The translations under genes were made by a program, and so were the position numbers. A stretch of DNA of 5,003 nt. It comes from Clostridia bacterium (GTDB lineage Bacteria; Bacillota_A; Clostridia; Oscillospirales; CAG-272). The notes under the pieces were generated by a model. That model made no database searches, was not told where the DNA came from, and saw nothing but the letters and a program-made list of their open reading frames with translations. The stretch lies in assembly GCA_017652965.1 (NCBI GenBank), contig JAGBZZ010000190.1, positions 1 through 5,003 of the forward strand, read 5' to 3'. Below are positions 1 through 5,003 of the stretch, piece by piece; position 1 is the first letter of the stretch; the number at the start of each line of letters is the position of its first letter.

Positions 1-1887
1 ATAACCGATGTACGGGGTCTCATCCGAGCCGGACACCCAGGCGGTGCCGTCGGCATTGTGCGCCCAGGCCTGCCCCTCGGTCTCAAGGGCGATATTGTAG
101 TAGCCGAACTCCCAGCCCTCGAAGGTAGAGCCGAAGCACCACACGTCACCCGTGTTGACCCAGTTGACGATCTCCTGACCGCGGAAGTCATTGGTGGGAA
201 TACGGATCTCCCAACCGACGATCCACTTCACAGGGTCCTTGCCGGCGGCCAGCGCCCGCTCGACCCACGGCCAGTAGAGGTTACCGCTGATCGAGGTCAC
301 GGTACCGGTATCGTATACGTAAGTAAAGTACAGAAGGTCGTTGATGTCGCCCGTGTCGTTGGGATAGCGGGCCAGGGTGTACTCCTCGCCGCCGACGTAC
401 AGCTTCGGCGGGCCTGCCGACTTGGTGATCTCGGAGAAATCGCTTACCGAAAGGCCGTGGTCGGAAAGCTTGGTGTACATGACCTCATAGCACGCATCCC
501 CGGGCAGGCGCTCGTAGACGCCGGCATTTTCCACCGGATCAACGAAGTGCCAGAGAGATCTGTCGGTCGAGATCTGCTTGTTGGCAGTCAGGGTTACCGT
601 ATCGTCCTCATAAGCCTTGATAAAGAGGGGCGAGCGGCTGGTACCGCTATGCTCACTAGTCAGCTTGATCGAGGTGTCCACCGTGTAGGTGCCCTCCATC
701 ATCCAGATCACACCGCCCGACTTGCCGTTCACCAGCTTCAGGGCGGCCGTCAGGGTGGCAACCGGCTTTTCCTTGGTGCCGGGGTTCTTATCGTTGCCAT
801 CGGGGGAAACGAAGACCTGCAGATCCATCGAGATGGCGAAATCCTCCACCTTCAGGGGCTCTACCACCGTCACCTCGTCCGGCAGGGCATCCTTCTCGGC
901 AAGGAAGCGGTCAAGGACGGTTTCGGCCGTCAGAAGCAGGTCATCACGCCCGACATACGAGGGCATGTCGCCGATATTCAGGGTAAAGAGGGCTTCTCCG
1001 CCCGCCTCCCCGGAAAGGACGGTGTAGGTCAGCGCACGGTTGCCCGCGGCGGCCTTGGCCTCCAGATCGTCAATAAAGCTGAGCGCGGCAGACACCGCAC
1101 CGTCCTCGCCCGCACCGTACAGGGCAAGGCGGGTACCGCGGGTCTCGATCACCCATTTCCCATCGGGGGCGGCAACCGGGTCTCTGCCCTCGCCCGTGGG
1201 GGCGCCAAGCAGGATCTCTTTGTCGGTGCCGGTGGCGTCACGCGGGCCAAAGATCGGCAGGACGGCGCCCGTCAGCTTGGCCAGCTGCTTGGAAAGGTAG
1301 TTGGCGGTGGCGGAATAGGCGCTCTCCCGCACGATCACGTATTCGTAGATCGAGACACCGTTCAGGGTCAGGTCGGCATACGGATACTCGACACGCACGA
1401 TGTCGGCAGTACCCGGGGTGTAAAGCTTGCCGTCCGCAATGTACTCGGCAATGTACTTGGCAACCGCCGCGCTCACGCCGTCACCGCCGCCGCCCGAGAT
1501 CACAAGACGGCCGTTTTCAAAGTAGATGCCGGTGTCCTGCGCCCCAAGACGGTGGGCCGTGCTTTCGGCACGGTTGGTACGGCCGACAAGGATCTCCTTC
1601 GAATCGGTCGGCACGGTTTGGCCGAGCCCGACAAAGTCATCCTTGATAGGAAGCTCGATGCCGGTGGCCGCCTTGATAGCGTCGCGCAGTTCCCGCGCCG
1701 CACGGAAGATGGCAGTATCCGGCTCGTAGGGGTATACAATGGTATAGGAGGAAAGATCCGCAAGCTCGGACTTCTCCGCTACCGGAGGCGGCGTGGTTCC
1801 GCTATCGCCCCCGCCGCAGGCGGCCAGCGAAAGCGCGAGAAGAACCAGGCAAAGCGCCAAGGAAGCAATACGAAGTGTTTTCTTCAT
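1..1887 (-). CDS. Large secreted lipoprotein with tandem GH-associated modules and a beta-helix domain (partial, C-terminus off the left edge)
   Basis: Seen: 629 codons are open from ATG at 1887 to the window edge with no stop. Residues 1-24 form a lipoprotein signal: basic MKKTLR, a Leu/Ala-rich core, and lipobox LAAC with Cys24, then a Gly/Ser/Thr/Pro linker. This predicts export and anchoring on the outer membrane face. Residues about 48-150 and 180-277 look like two copies of one alpha/beta module, each with a KEIL(V/L)G strand. They resemble the small N-terminal domains beside alpha-glucuronidase and hexosaminidase-type glycoside hydrolases. From about 357, VFVSPDGNDKNPGTKEKPVA begins a motif typical of right-handed parallel beta-helix enzymes and lyases. 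Residues about 495-629 hold a Trp/Tyr-rich insert. Inference: a polysaccharide-binding or polysaccharide-degrading surface protein. The catalytic residues probably lie off the window, so no enzyme class can be given. The start is supported by AAGGAG 8 bases upstream (1896-1901) and by the signal peptide. The long plus-strand reading frame here is its antisense shadow. Confidence 0.88.
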   Translation of the reverse strand, partial: MKKTLRIASLALCLVLLALSLAACGGGDSGTTPPPVAEKSELADLSSYTIVYPYEPDTAIFRAARELRDAIKAATGIELPIKDDFVGLGQTVPTDSKEILVGRTNRAESTAHRLGAQDTGIYFENGRLVISGGGGDGVSAAVAKYIAEYIADGKLYTPGTADIVRVEYPYADLTLNGVSIYEYVIVRESAYSATANYLSKQLAKLTGAVLPIFGPRDATGTDKEILLGAPTGEGRDPVAAPDGKWVIETRGTRLALYGAGEDGAVSAALSFIDDLEAKAAAGNRALTYTVLSGEAGGEALFTLNIGDMPSYVGRDDLLLTAETVLDRFLAEKDALPDEVTVVEPLKVEDFAISMDLQVFVSPDGNDKNPGTKEKPVATLTAALKLVNGKSGGVIWMMEGTYTVDTSIKLTSEHSGTSRSPLFIKAYEDDTVTLTANKQISTDRSLWHFVDPVENAGVYERLPGDACYEVMYTKLSDHGLSVSDFSEITKSAGPPKLYVGGEEYTLARYPNDTGDINDLLYFTYVYDTGTVTSISGNLYWPWVERALAAGKDPVKWIVGWEIRIPTNDFRGQEIVNWVNTGDVWCFGSTFEGWEFGYYNIALETEGQAWAHNADGTAWVSGSDETPYIGY

Positions 1888-1914
1888 CGTGGTTTCTCCT
1901 TATACAAGTGATAC

Positions 1915-1933
1915 AGATTTCTATAATAAATCT
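1915..1933 (-). other. Short AT-rich hairpin in the 5' leader of the lipoprotein mRNA
   Basis: Arms AGATTT (1915-1920) and AAATCT (1928-1933) pair perfectly around a 7-base loop. They lie just after the predicted transcription start, near 1939, and about 14 bases before the ribosome binding site. A 6-bp stem with only one G-C pair is weak. It may protect the 5' end or be chance in AT-rich sequence. Confidence 0.25.
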
Positions 1934-1945
1934 ATATTTACTGCT

Positions 1946-1974
1946 ATTATAACAGAAAAAAACCGCGATTGCAA
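1946..1974 (-). promoter_or_regulatory. Housekeeping (sigma-A type) promoter of the lipoprotein gene
   Basis: Read on the minus strand, TTGCAA (1974-1969; four of six matches to TTGACA) is followed by exactly 17 bases and a perfect TATAAT (1951-1946). Transcription would start near 1939, giving a leader of about 50 bases before ATG at 1887. The spacer contains a T-run. Its position directly upstream of a well-placed ribosome binding site makes it the obvious promoter for the lipoprotein gene, separating it from the spoVA operon. Confidence 0.8.
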
Positions 1975-1976
1975 CG

Positions 1977-2005
1977 GCTTTTTGTTGGTATATCCTACAA
2001 AAAGC
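1977..2005. repeat. Interrupted palindrome next to the lipoprotein promoter -35
   Basis: Arms GCTTTTTGT (1977-1985) and ACAAAAAGC (1997-2005) are perfect 9-base inverted repeats around an 11-base centre that keeps a further GG/CC match. The inner edge lies only two bases upstream of the -35 hexamer (1969-1974). As DNA this could be an operator or an A/T-tract UP-like element. As RNA it competes with the terminator hairpin, because 1997-2005 can also pair with 2011-2020. No known regulator site is recognised. Confidence 0.45.
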
Positions 2006-2039
2006 AGGCCGCTTTTTTGTAAGGCCCCACCCGCCTTAC
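1997..2039 (-). terminator. Probable terminator of the spoVA operon
   Basis: On the minus strand, the first stem is GTAAGGC (2039-2033), a 7-base loop and GCCTTAC (2025-2019). It contains the spoVAE stop codon. Directly after it, ACAAAAAAGC (2020-2011), loop GGCCT and GCTTTTTGT (2005-1997) form a second hairpin, overlapping the first by two bases, whose 3' arm carries the U-run. This is a compact A-run/GC/T-run terminator with few G-C pairs, so its efficiency is uncertain. The location between the last spoVA stop and the next promoter fits a terminator. Some read-through into the lipoprotein gene is possible. Confidence 0.55.
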
Positions 2040-2407
2040 GCGCGCTTAGGCTTAGCGCGGAAGATAAGAGCCGCCAGATATCCGAAAACCAAGGCGGCCG
2101 CCGTCCCGCCTGAGGCCGCCGTCAGCCCTCCCCGCAGGGCACCGAGAAGCCCCTCGGCCGCCACGGCCTCCCTGACCCCCTTGGCCACTGCCGCACCAAA
2201 GCCCACAAGCGGGACGCCGGCCCCTGCACCCGCAAGATCGGAAATAGGGGCAAAAAGGCCAAGTGCCTCTAAGGCGACCCCGCCCACCCCGTAAAGCACA
2301 AGGATCCGCGCCGGGGTCATGCGCGTCAGATCCAGCAAAAGCTGTGCGGGGATACAAAACGCACCCCCTATCAGAAAAGCCCATAAAAGGGAAAGAAAAC
2401 TTTGCAT
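2036..2407 (-). CDS. spoVAE: Stage V sporulation protein AE (SpoVAE/SpoVAEb), DPA channel membrane subunit
   Basis: This is a 123-residue integral membrane protein. SpoVAE works with SpoVAC and SpoVAD in moving dipicolinic acid (Ca-DPA) across the spore inner membrane, into the forespore late in sporulation and out at germination. Seen: hydrophobic segments at about 3-25, 33-55 and 93-117, with the glycine-rich loop GAGAGVPLVGFGAAVAKGV (60-78) and the following EGLLGALRGGLTAASGGTAA (85-104), both hallmarks of the family. The C-terminus is basic (RAKPKRA). Length is close to the usual 115-120 residues. The start is ATG at 2407, one base after the spoVAD stop, with GGAGG (2418-2414) six bases upstream inside the spoVAD end. 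An in-frame upstream start at 2458 would lie inside spoVAD and is rejected. It is the last gene of the operon. Confidence 0.93.
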   Translation of the reverse strand: MQSFLSLLWAFLIGGAFCIPAQLLLDLTRMTPARILVLYGVGGVALEALGLFAPISDLAGAGAGVPLVGFGAAVAKGVREAVAAEGLLGALRGGLTAASGGTAAALVFGYLAALIFRAKPKRA

Positions 2408-2408
2408 A

Positions 2409-3407
2409 TTACACCTCCACAAGGCGCACAAGGTGCGCAACACCCGCAATCGTCCCACCCTGCTGAAGGCTGGCGGGATTCATAAGTGCCCCGGTGCCGA
2501 CAGCCAGGATCCGCCGATAGCGGTGGCCCTGCATCCCGGGCAAAAGGACGGCCGAAAGCATCGCCGCGATGCACCCGCATCCACTGCCGCCCGCGTGTAC
2601 GTCCTGCCGCCCTTTGTCGTAAAGCAAGCAGCCCGCATCGGCGTGGCGCCTGCCAAGGGTGGGCAGTGCCTCTGCCGTGAGGGTCAACAAAAGCCGCGAG
2701 CCCTCCTCGCCGAGATCCCCGGTTACTATCATATCAAAATCCTCCACCGCCTCGCCGCTTTCGCGGAAATAGGCAAGCAGGGTGTCGGCGGCGGCGGGGG
2801 CCATAGCCGCGCCCATATTGGCGGCATCGCTTATCCCCGCATCCACCACCCGCCCGGGCAAAAAGGCATCCAGGGCGGCCATGCTACCCTCACGCCCCAT
2901 CACCACCGCCCCTGCCGCGGTGGCCGTCCACTGGGCGGTGGGCGGCCGCTGGGCGCCGTACTCCAGGGGGGTACGGAACTGCCGCTCGGCCGCCGCATTG
3001 TGCGAGGAGGTCACGACCCCCACGTGCGTAAGCGCAGGGCACCCGCAAAGCAAAAGGCCGCCAATGCCAAGCCCCTCTACCATGGTGGAGCAAGCGCCGA
3101 AAAGGCCGAGAAAGGGTGCCCCCAAGGATCCCGCCCCCTGCGAGGAGGCCACGCACTGATTTTGCAGATCCCCCGACAGCACAAGGTCAAGCGCCTCCGC
3201 CGTGAGCCCTGCCTTGCCAAGGGCATAAAAGAGCGCCATGCGTGCCATTTCGGCCTCGGCCAGCTCAAAGCTTTCGGCACCAAAGCGGTCATCCGGTGAA
3301 CAAAAATCCAGCGCCTCGCCATACGGGCCGCGCCGCTCCTCATACCCGCCGACAGCGGCCGAGGCCGCAAGCCGCACAGGGCTTGCCATCTCTAGGATAC
3401 GACCCAC
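2409..3407 (-). CDS. spoVAD: Stage V sporulation protein AD (SpoVAD), dipicolinic acid-binding thiolase-fold protein
   Basis: SpoVAD is the soluble thiolase-fold subunit that binds dipicolinic acid and sits on the forespore membrane with SpoVAC and SpoVAE. Seen in 332 residues (family about 335-340): SGDLQNQ (78-84), LFGACSTMVEG (102-112, Cys106 at the thiolase nucleophile position), TSSHNAAAERQF (133-144) followed by PLEYGAQRP, GRVVDAGISDAANMGAAMAP (185-204), TGDL (229-232), HAGGSGCGC (271-279) and GTGALMNP (304-311). These match SpoVAD of Bacillus and Clostridium closely and in order, so the gene is intact. I chose GTG at 3407 because GGAGG lies seven bases upstream (3419-3415). It overlaps the spoVAC end by 16 bases, which suggests translational coupling. 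The alternative ATG at 3389, just after the spoVAC stop, has no good ribosome binding site and would shorten the protein by six residues. Confidence 0.95.
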   Translation of the reverse strand: MGRILEMASPVRLAASAAVGGYEERRGPYGEALDFCSPDDRFGAESFELAEAEMARMALFYALGKAGLTAEALDLVLSGDLQNQCVASSQGAGSLGAPFLGLFGACSTMVEGLGIGGLLLCGCPALTHVGVVTSSHNAAAERQFRTPLEYGAQRPPTAQWTATAAGAVVMGREGSMAALDAFLPGRVVDAGISDAANMGAAMAPAAADTLLAYFRESGEAVEDFDMIVTGDLGEEGSRLLLTLTAEALPTLGRRHADAGCLLYDKGRQDVHAGGSGCGCIAAMLSAVLLPGMQGHRYRRILAVGTGALMNPASLQQGGTIAGVAHLVRLVEV

Positions 3408-3835
3408 GCGAAGGCCTCCAGCAAAACCCCGTACACCGCCCCCGAAAGGACGGCAAACAAAAGGACGGGGCCCGCCACGGTAAAGATCTTGGAGCCGATC
3501 CCCACAAGCAGACCCTCGGCGCGGGTGTCAAGCGCGGGGGATACCACGGCATTGGCAAACCCCGTCACGGGGACAAGCGTCCCCGCCCCCGCCACACGTG
3601 CCACCGTATCGTAAACGCCAAGCCCGGTGGCCAGTGCCGAAAGAAGGATAAGCGAGACGGTGGTCAAAAGCCCCGCCGTCTCATCCACTGCCCCGAGGCG
3701 CAGGTAGCAAAGCCGCAGCCCCTCCCCCAAAAGGCAGATCGCACCGCCCGAAAGAAAGGCGGCCAATAGGTTTTTCAAAAGCGGAGACCGTGCCGCCCGC
3801 CGCGCGACAAGCCCGCCGTATTCCTCTTTGTTCAT
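3392..3835 (-). CDS. spoVAC: Stage V sporulation protein AC (SpoVAC), DPA channel membrane subunit
   Basis: SpoVAC is the membrane protein thought to form the dipicolinic acid channel; the Bacillus protein has been described as mechanosensitive. Seen in 147 residues (family about 150): a hydrophilic N-terminus, then hydrophobic segments at about 22-43, 54-74 and 117-140. The strongly conserved half-embedded stretch GAGTLVPVTGFANAVVSPAL (83-102) is followed by AEGLLVGIGSKIFTVAGPV (106-124). It is the first gene of spoVAC-spoVAD-spoVAE, the short three-gene form known from Clostridia; no spoVAA, spoVAB or spoVAF is in the window. The start is ATG at 3835, with AAGGAGG at 3848-3842. A longer in-frame start at 3868 would place the ribosome binding site inside the gene and is rejected. 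Confidence 0.95.
   Translation of the reverse strand: MNKEEYGGLVARRAARSPLLKNLLAAFLSGGAICLLGEGLRLCYLRLGAVDETAGLLTTVSLILLSALATGLGVYDTVARVAGAGTLVPVTGFANAVVSPALDTRAEGLLVGIGSKIFTVAGPVLLFAVLSGAVYGVLLEAFAWVVS
3415..3419 (-). promoter_or_regulatory. Ribosome binding site deciding the spoVAD GTG start
   Basis: GGAGG on the minus strand lies inside the spoVAC coding end, seven bases before GTG at 3407. No comparable site precedes the alternative ATG at 3389. This favours the GTG start and a 16-base overlap with spoVAC. Confidence 0.6.
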
Positions 3836-3841
3836 AACACT

Positions 3842-3848
3842 CCTCCTT
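3842..3848 (-). promoter_or_regulatory. Strong ribosome binding site of spoVAC
   Basis: AAGGAGG on the minus strand lies six bases before ATG at 3835. It sits inside the longer reading frame that begins at 3868, which fixes the true start at 3835. Confidence 0.85.
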
Positions 3849-3854
3849 TTTTCA

Positions 3855-3884
3855 CAGTATCCCGCCAAAAAAGCTTTTTATACA
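3855..3884 (-). promoter_or_regulatory. Putative forespore (sigma-G/sigma-F type) promoter of the spoVA operon
   Basis: On the minus strand, TGTATA (3884-3879), 17 bases and GATACTG (3861-3855) resemble the sigma-G pattern TGAATA-17/18-CATACTA. The spoVA operon of Bacillus is transcribed by sigma-G in the forespore, so this is where such a promoter is expected. No good sigma-A promoter reads toward spoVAC. One caution: the predicted start, near 3848-3850, falls almost on the ribosome binding site and gives a leader of only about 13-15 bases. The match is by eye. Confidence 0.55.
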
Positions 3885-3885
3885 C

Positions 3886-3914
3886 TTGCAATACCGTGCG
3901 GCCGGGTGTATAAT
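3886..3914 (+). promoter_or_regulatory. Housekeeping (sigma-A type) promoter of the DUF975 gene
   Basis: TTGCAA (3886-3891), a 17-base spacer and perfect TATAAT (3909-3914) have the same hexamers and spacing as the lipoprotein promoter. Transcription would start near 3921, with a leader of about 28 bases. The -35 box is one base from the -35-like box of the divergent spoVA promoter, so the two polymerases could not bind fully independently. Confidence 0.78.
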
Positions 3915-3948
3915 AAGAGCATCCTACAAAAAGAAAGGAAACCGTTAT

Positions 3949-4572
3949 ATGAAAACAAATGCAGAGCTTCGCGCCGCCGCACGCACGCAACTGGGCAACA
4001 ACATCTTTTCGGAAACCTGGCTGATGGGTCTTGTCCTGGGGGCGATTTACATGGCGGTAAGCGCCCTTACCTCCTACATGATCGGCCTTGTGCTGATAGG
4101 GCCTGTCTCGATCGCCGTTGCCAACATCTATCTGAGCCTTTCCCGTGGCATGGCCACCAAGATCGACATTGCCGAGCTTGGCTTTGGCTTCCGTGGGGAT
4201 ACCATTGTCAGGTACATCTGCCTGTATCTTTTGCAGTACGTTTACATCTGGCTTTGGTCCCTGCTTTTCGTGATCCCCGGTATCGTGAAGGCCTATGCCT
4301 ACCGTCTTGCCCCCTACGTCGCCATTGAGCGCCCCGAGCTTTCGATCAACGATTGCATCACCGAGAGCCGCCGCCTGATGGATGGCCACAAGATGCAGGC
4401 CTTCCTTCTGGATCTTTCCTTCCTCGGCTGGTACCTCCTCGGTCTTGCGGCCTGCTTCGTTGGCGTGGTCTTTGTGATCCCGTACCATGATGCGGCCCTG
4501 GCCAATTTCTACACGTCGCTGGTGGAAAAGGACGAGCCGATCGAGGTCAAAGCGGAGGACGTCACCGCCTGA
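3949..4572 (+). CDS. DUF975-family integral membrane protein
   Basis: A 207-residue polytopic membrane protein of the DUF975 (PF06161) family, common in Firmicutes; its molecular function is unknown. Seen: a short hydrophilic N-terminus (MKTNAELRAAARTQLG), hydrophobic segments at about 24-46, 48-62, 88-112 and a long one at 151-178. The family signature is IPGIVKAYAYRLAPYVAIER (109-128), then SINDCITESRRLMDGHKMQ (132-150) and AFLLDLSFLGWYLLGLAACF (151-170), ending with VIPYHDAALANFY (176-188). The C-terminal tail is acidic. The start is ATG at 3949, with AAAGGAA about eight bases upstream. The longer frame from 3886 begins within the promoter and is rejected. It is a single-gene unit with its own promoter and a strong terminator, divergent from spoVAC. 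No frameshift or truncation is visible. A link with spore formation is not shown. Confidence 0.9.
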   Translation: MKTNAELRAAARTQLGNNIFSETWLMGLVLGAIYMAVSALTSYMIGLVLIGPVSIAVANIYLSLSRGMATKIDIAELGFGFRGDTIVRYICLYLLQYVYIWLWSLLFVIPGIVKAYAYRLAPYVAIERPELSINDCITESRRLMDGHKMQAFLLDLSFLGWYLLGLAACFVGVVFVIPYHDAALANFYTSLVEKDEPIEVKAEDVTA

Positions 4573-4601
4573 CGGCAACACCCCCTTCATGAAGTGAATA
4601 A

Positions 4602-4642
4602 AAAGCCACCCACTCATCCCGACAGTGGGTGGCTTTCCTTTT
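4602..4642. terminator. Strong bidirectional terminator after the DUF975 gene
   Basis: Perfect 13-bp stem AAAGCCACCCACT (4602-4614) / AGTGGGTGGCTTT (4624-4636) with a 9-base loop, followed by CCTTTT on the plus strand. Read on the minus strand, the stem is followed by a T-run (complement of 4597-4604), so it can also stop transcripts coming from the right. It begins 30 bases after the DUF975 stop codon. Confidence 0.9.
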
Positions 4643-4797
4643 CGGGCATAGCCCTCTCTCCGTAGCAACCCCGGAGGGAGGCCAAAAGTTCCGAAGGCTT
4701 GGAAAGGGTTATCCCGCTTTCCGCTACTCTGCCTTTGCCAATACGAAGTCCCAAAAGGCCGCGGTACTGTAGCCCCCCTCCGGGAGGGGTGAGCAAG
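4643..4797. other. Hairpin-rich intergenic interval between two terminators (no gene recognised)
   Basis: No supported coding region. In order: CCTCTCTCCG (4653-4662) pairs with CGGAGGGAGG (4672-4681) with one mismatch, which is G-U in minus-strand RNA no pair but G-U wobble in plus-strand RNA; GGAAAG (4701-4706) with CTTTCC (4717-4722), with GG/CC continuing inside; GCCTTT (4731-4736) is complementary to AAAGGC (4754-4759); and CCCCTC (4775-4780) with GAGGGG (4784-4789) around a 3-base loop. Tandem stems bounded by terminators could be a small structured RNA or a degenerate intergenic repeat unit. No Rfam family, tRNA or rRNA is recognised. A minus-strand frame stays open here, but it runs through both terminators and antisense to DUF975, so it is not credible as a gene. 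Confidence 0.4.
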
Positions 4798-4824
4798 CAA
4801 AAACACCACAGTGCGGTGTTTTTG
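4798..4824. terminator. Bidirectional terminator-like hairpin
   Basis: CAAAAACACC (4798-4807) and GGTGTTTTTG (4815-4824) form a perfect 10-bp stem around a 7-base loop, with A-run and T-run flanks that suit termination on either strand. No gene in the window ends just before it on the plus strand. It may serve a gene lying to the right, transcribed leftward, or belong to the same repeat-like unit as the hairpins beside it. Confidence 0.65.
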
Positions 4825-5003
4825 TGCCGCGATACCCCACCGAGCAGGGAAAAATGAAATGAGGCTATGCCGAGTGCGCATTTTGACCATGCGAATGGGG
4901 AGGCAAGAATTAAAGGGGGGAGCCTGCGTGTGTGAAAACCGCTTCGGCGTTGCATCTTCGCCCCCCTGCTGTCGCATTCTCCTTCCACCGCAAGCGGTCC
5001 CCC
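4825..5003. other. Intergenic sequence without recognised features
   Basis: No convincing gene is seen on either strand. Minor inverted repeats are present, such as ACCGC (4986 onward) with GCGGT around two bases near the right end, and CCG/CGG near 4938. AAGGAG on the minus strand near 4979-4984 lies only one base from an ATG at 4977, too close for a normal ribosome binding site, and the frame it would open is rejected as non-coding. Confidence 0.4.

Noticed and set aside
58..1911. A 617-codon plus-strand open frame
   Set aside because: It is antisense to the lipoprotein gene, which has a signal peptide, ribosome binding site, promoter and recognisable domains. The plus frame gives a protein with no recognisable family and no ribosome binding site. 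GC-rich genes often leave the opposite strand open.
2319..3299. A 326-codon plus-strand open frame across spoVAD and spoVAE
   Set aside because: It is an antisense shadow of the well-conserved SpoVAD and SpoVAE, with an unfamiliar, basic, low-complexity translation.
4643..4797. CRISPR array or tRNA in the hairpin-rich interval
   Set aside because: The inverted repeats differ in sequence and spacing, there are no regular direct repeats, and no cloverleaf with a T-loop could be found.
3832..4977. A 381-codon minus-strand open frame spanning the right intergenic region and DUF975
   Set aside because: It runs antisense through the whole DUF975 gene and through two terminator hairpins and the divergent promoter region. 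AAGGAG is only one base from its ATG. It has no recognisable domain.
4614..4988. A 124-codon minus-strand open frame in the right intergenic region
   Set aside because: It crosses the 4798-4824 hairpin and ends in the DUF975 terminator. Its composition is Arg/Ser/Gly/Leu-rich with no family resemblance, and it lacks a spaced ribosome binding site.
1..5003. Mobile element or defence system
   Set aside because: No transposase, integrase, terminal inverted repeats with target duplications, toxin-antitoxin pair or defence-type domains are visible. The genes are ordinary core sporulation and surface functions.

Overview
The window looks like chromosomal DNA from a GC-rich, endospore-forming member of the Clostridia (Firmicutes). 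Three points support this. There is a compact spoVAC-spoVAD-spoVAE operon, coding for the dipicolinic acid channel of spores. Most genes have strong AGGAGG-type ribosome binding sites. The intergenic promoters are AT-rich and Gram-positive in style, set between GC-rich genes. The species cannot be named from the sequence. A gut or rumen Oscillospiraceae-like lineage is a guess from the protein style.

Layout, left to right. Positions 1-1887 (minus strand) hold the N-terminal 629 residues of a large secreted lipoprotein. It has a lipobox, two tandem small alpha/beta modules of the kind found beside glycoside hydrolases, and the start of a right-handed beta-helix domain. The gene runs off the left edge. 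Positions 1888-2035 are an intergenic region with a near-consensus promoter for the lipoprotein, a palindrome, and the probable terminator of the spoVA operon. Positions 2036-3835 (minus strand) hold spoVAC, spoVAD and spoVAE, tightly packed and probably translationally coupled. Positions 3836-3948 are a divergent promoter region: a forespore-sigma-like promoter reads left into spoVAC, and a housekeeping-type promoter reads right. Positions 3949-4572 (plus strand) encode a DUF975-family integral membrane protein, followed by a very good bidirectional terminator. Positions 4573-5003 hold no convincing gene. They contain two terminator hairpins flanking about 155 bases rich in inverted repeats, then featureless sequence.

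How the genes fit together. The spoVA genes form one unit that loads dipicolinic acid into the forespore and releases it at germination. The lipoprotein has its own vegetative-type promoter and looks like an extracellular carbohydrate-binding or carbohydrate-degrading protein, with no visible link to sporulation. The DUF975 gene shares the divergent promoter region with spoVAC but appears to use a different sigma factor, so a shared function is only a possibility.

The window does not show a clear undescribed system. The least explained parts are the hairpin-rich interval at 4643-4797, the alternative hairpins upstream of the lipoprotein promoter, and the unseen C-terminal part of the lipoprotein.
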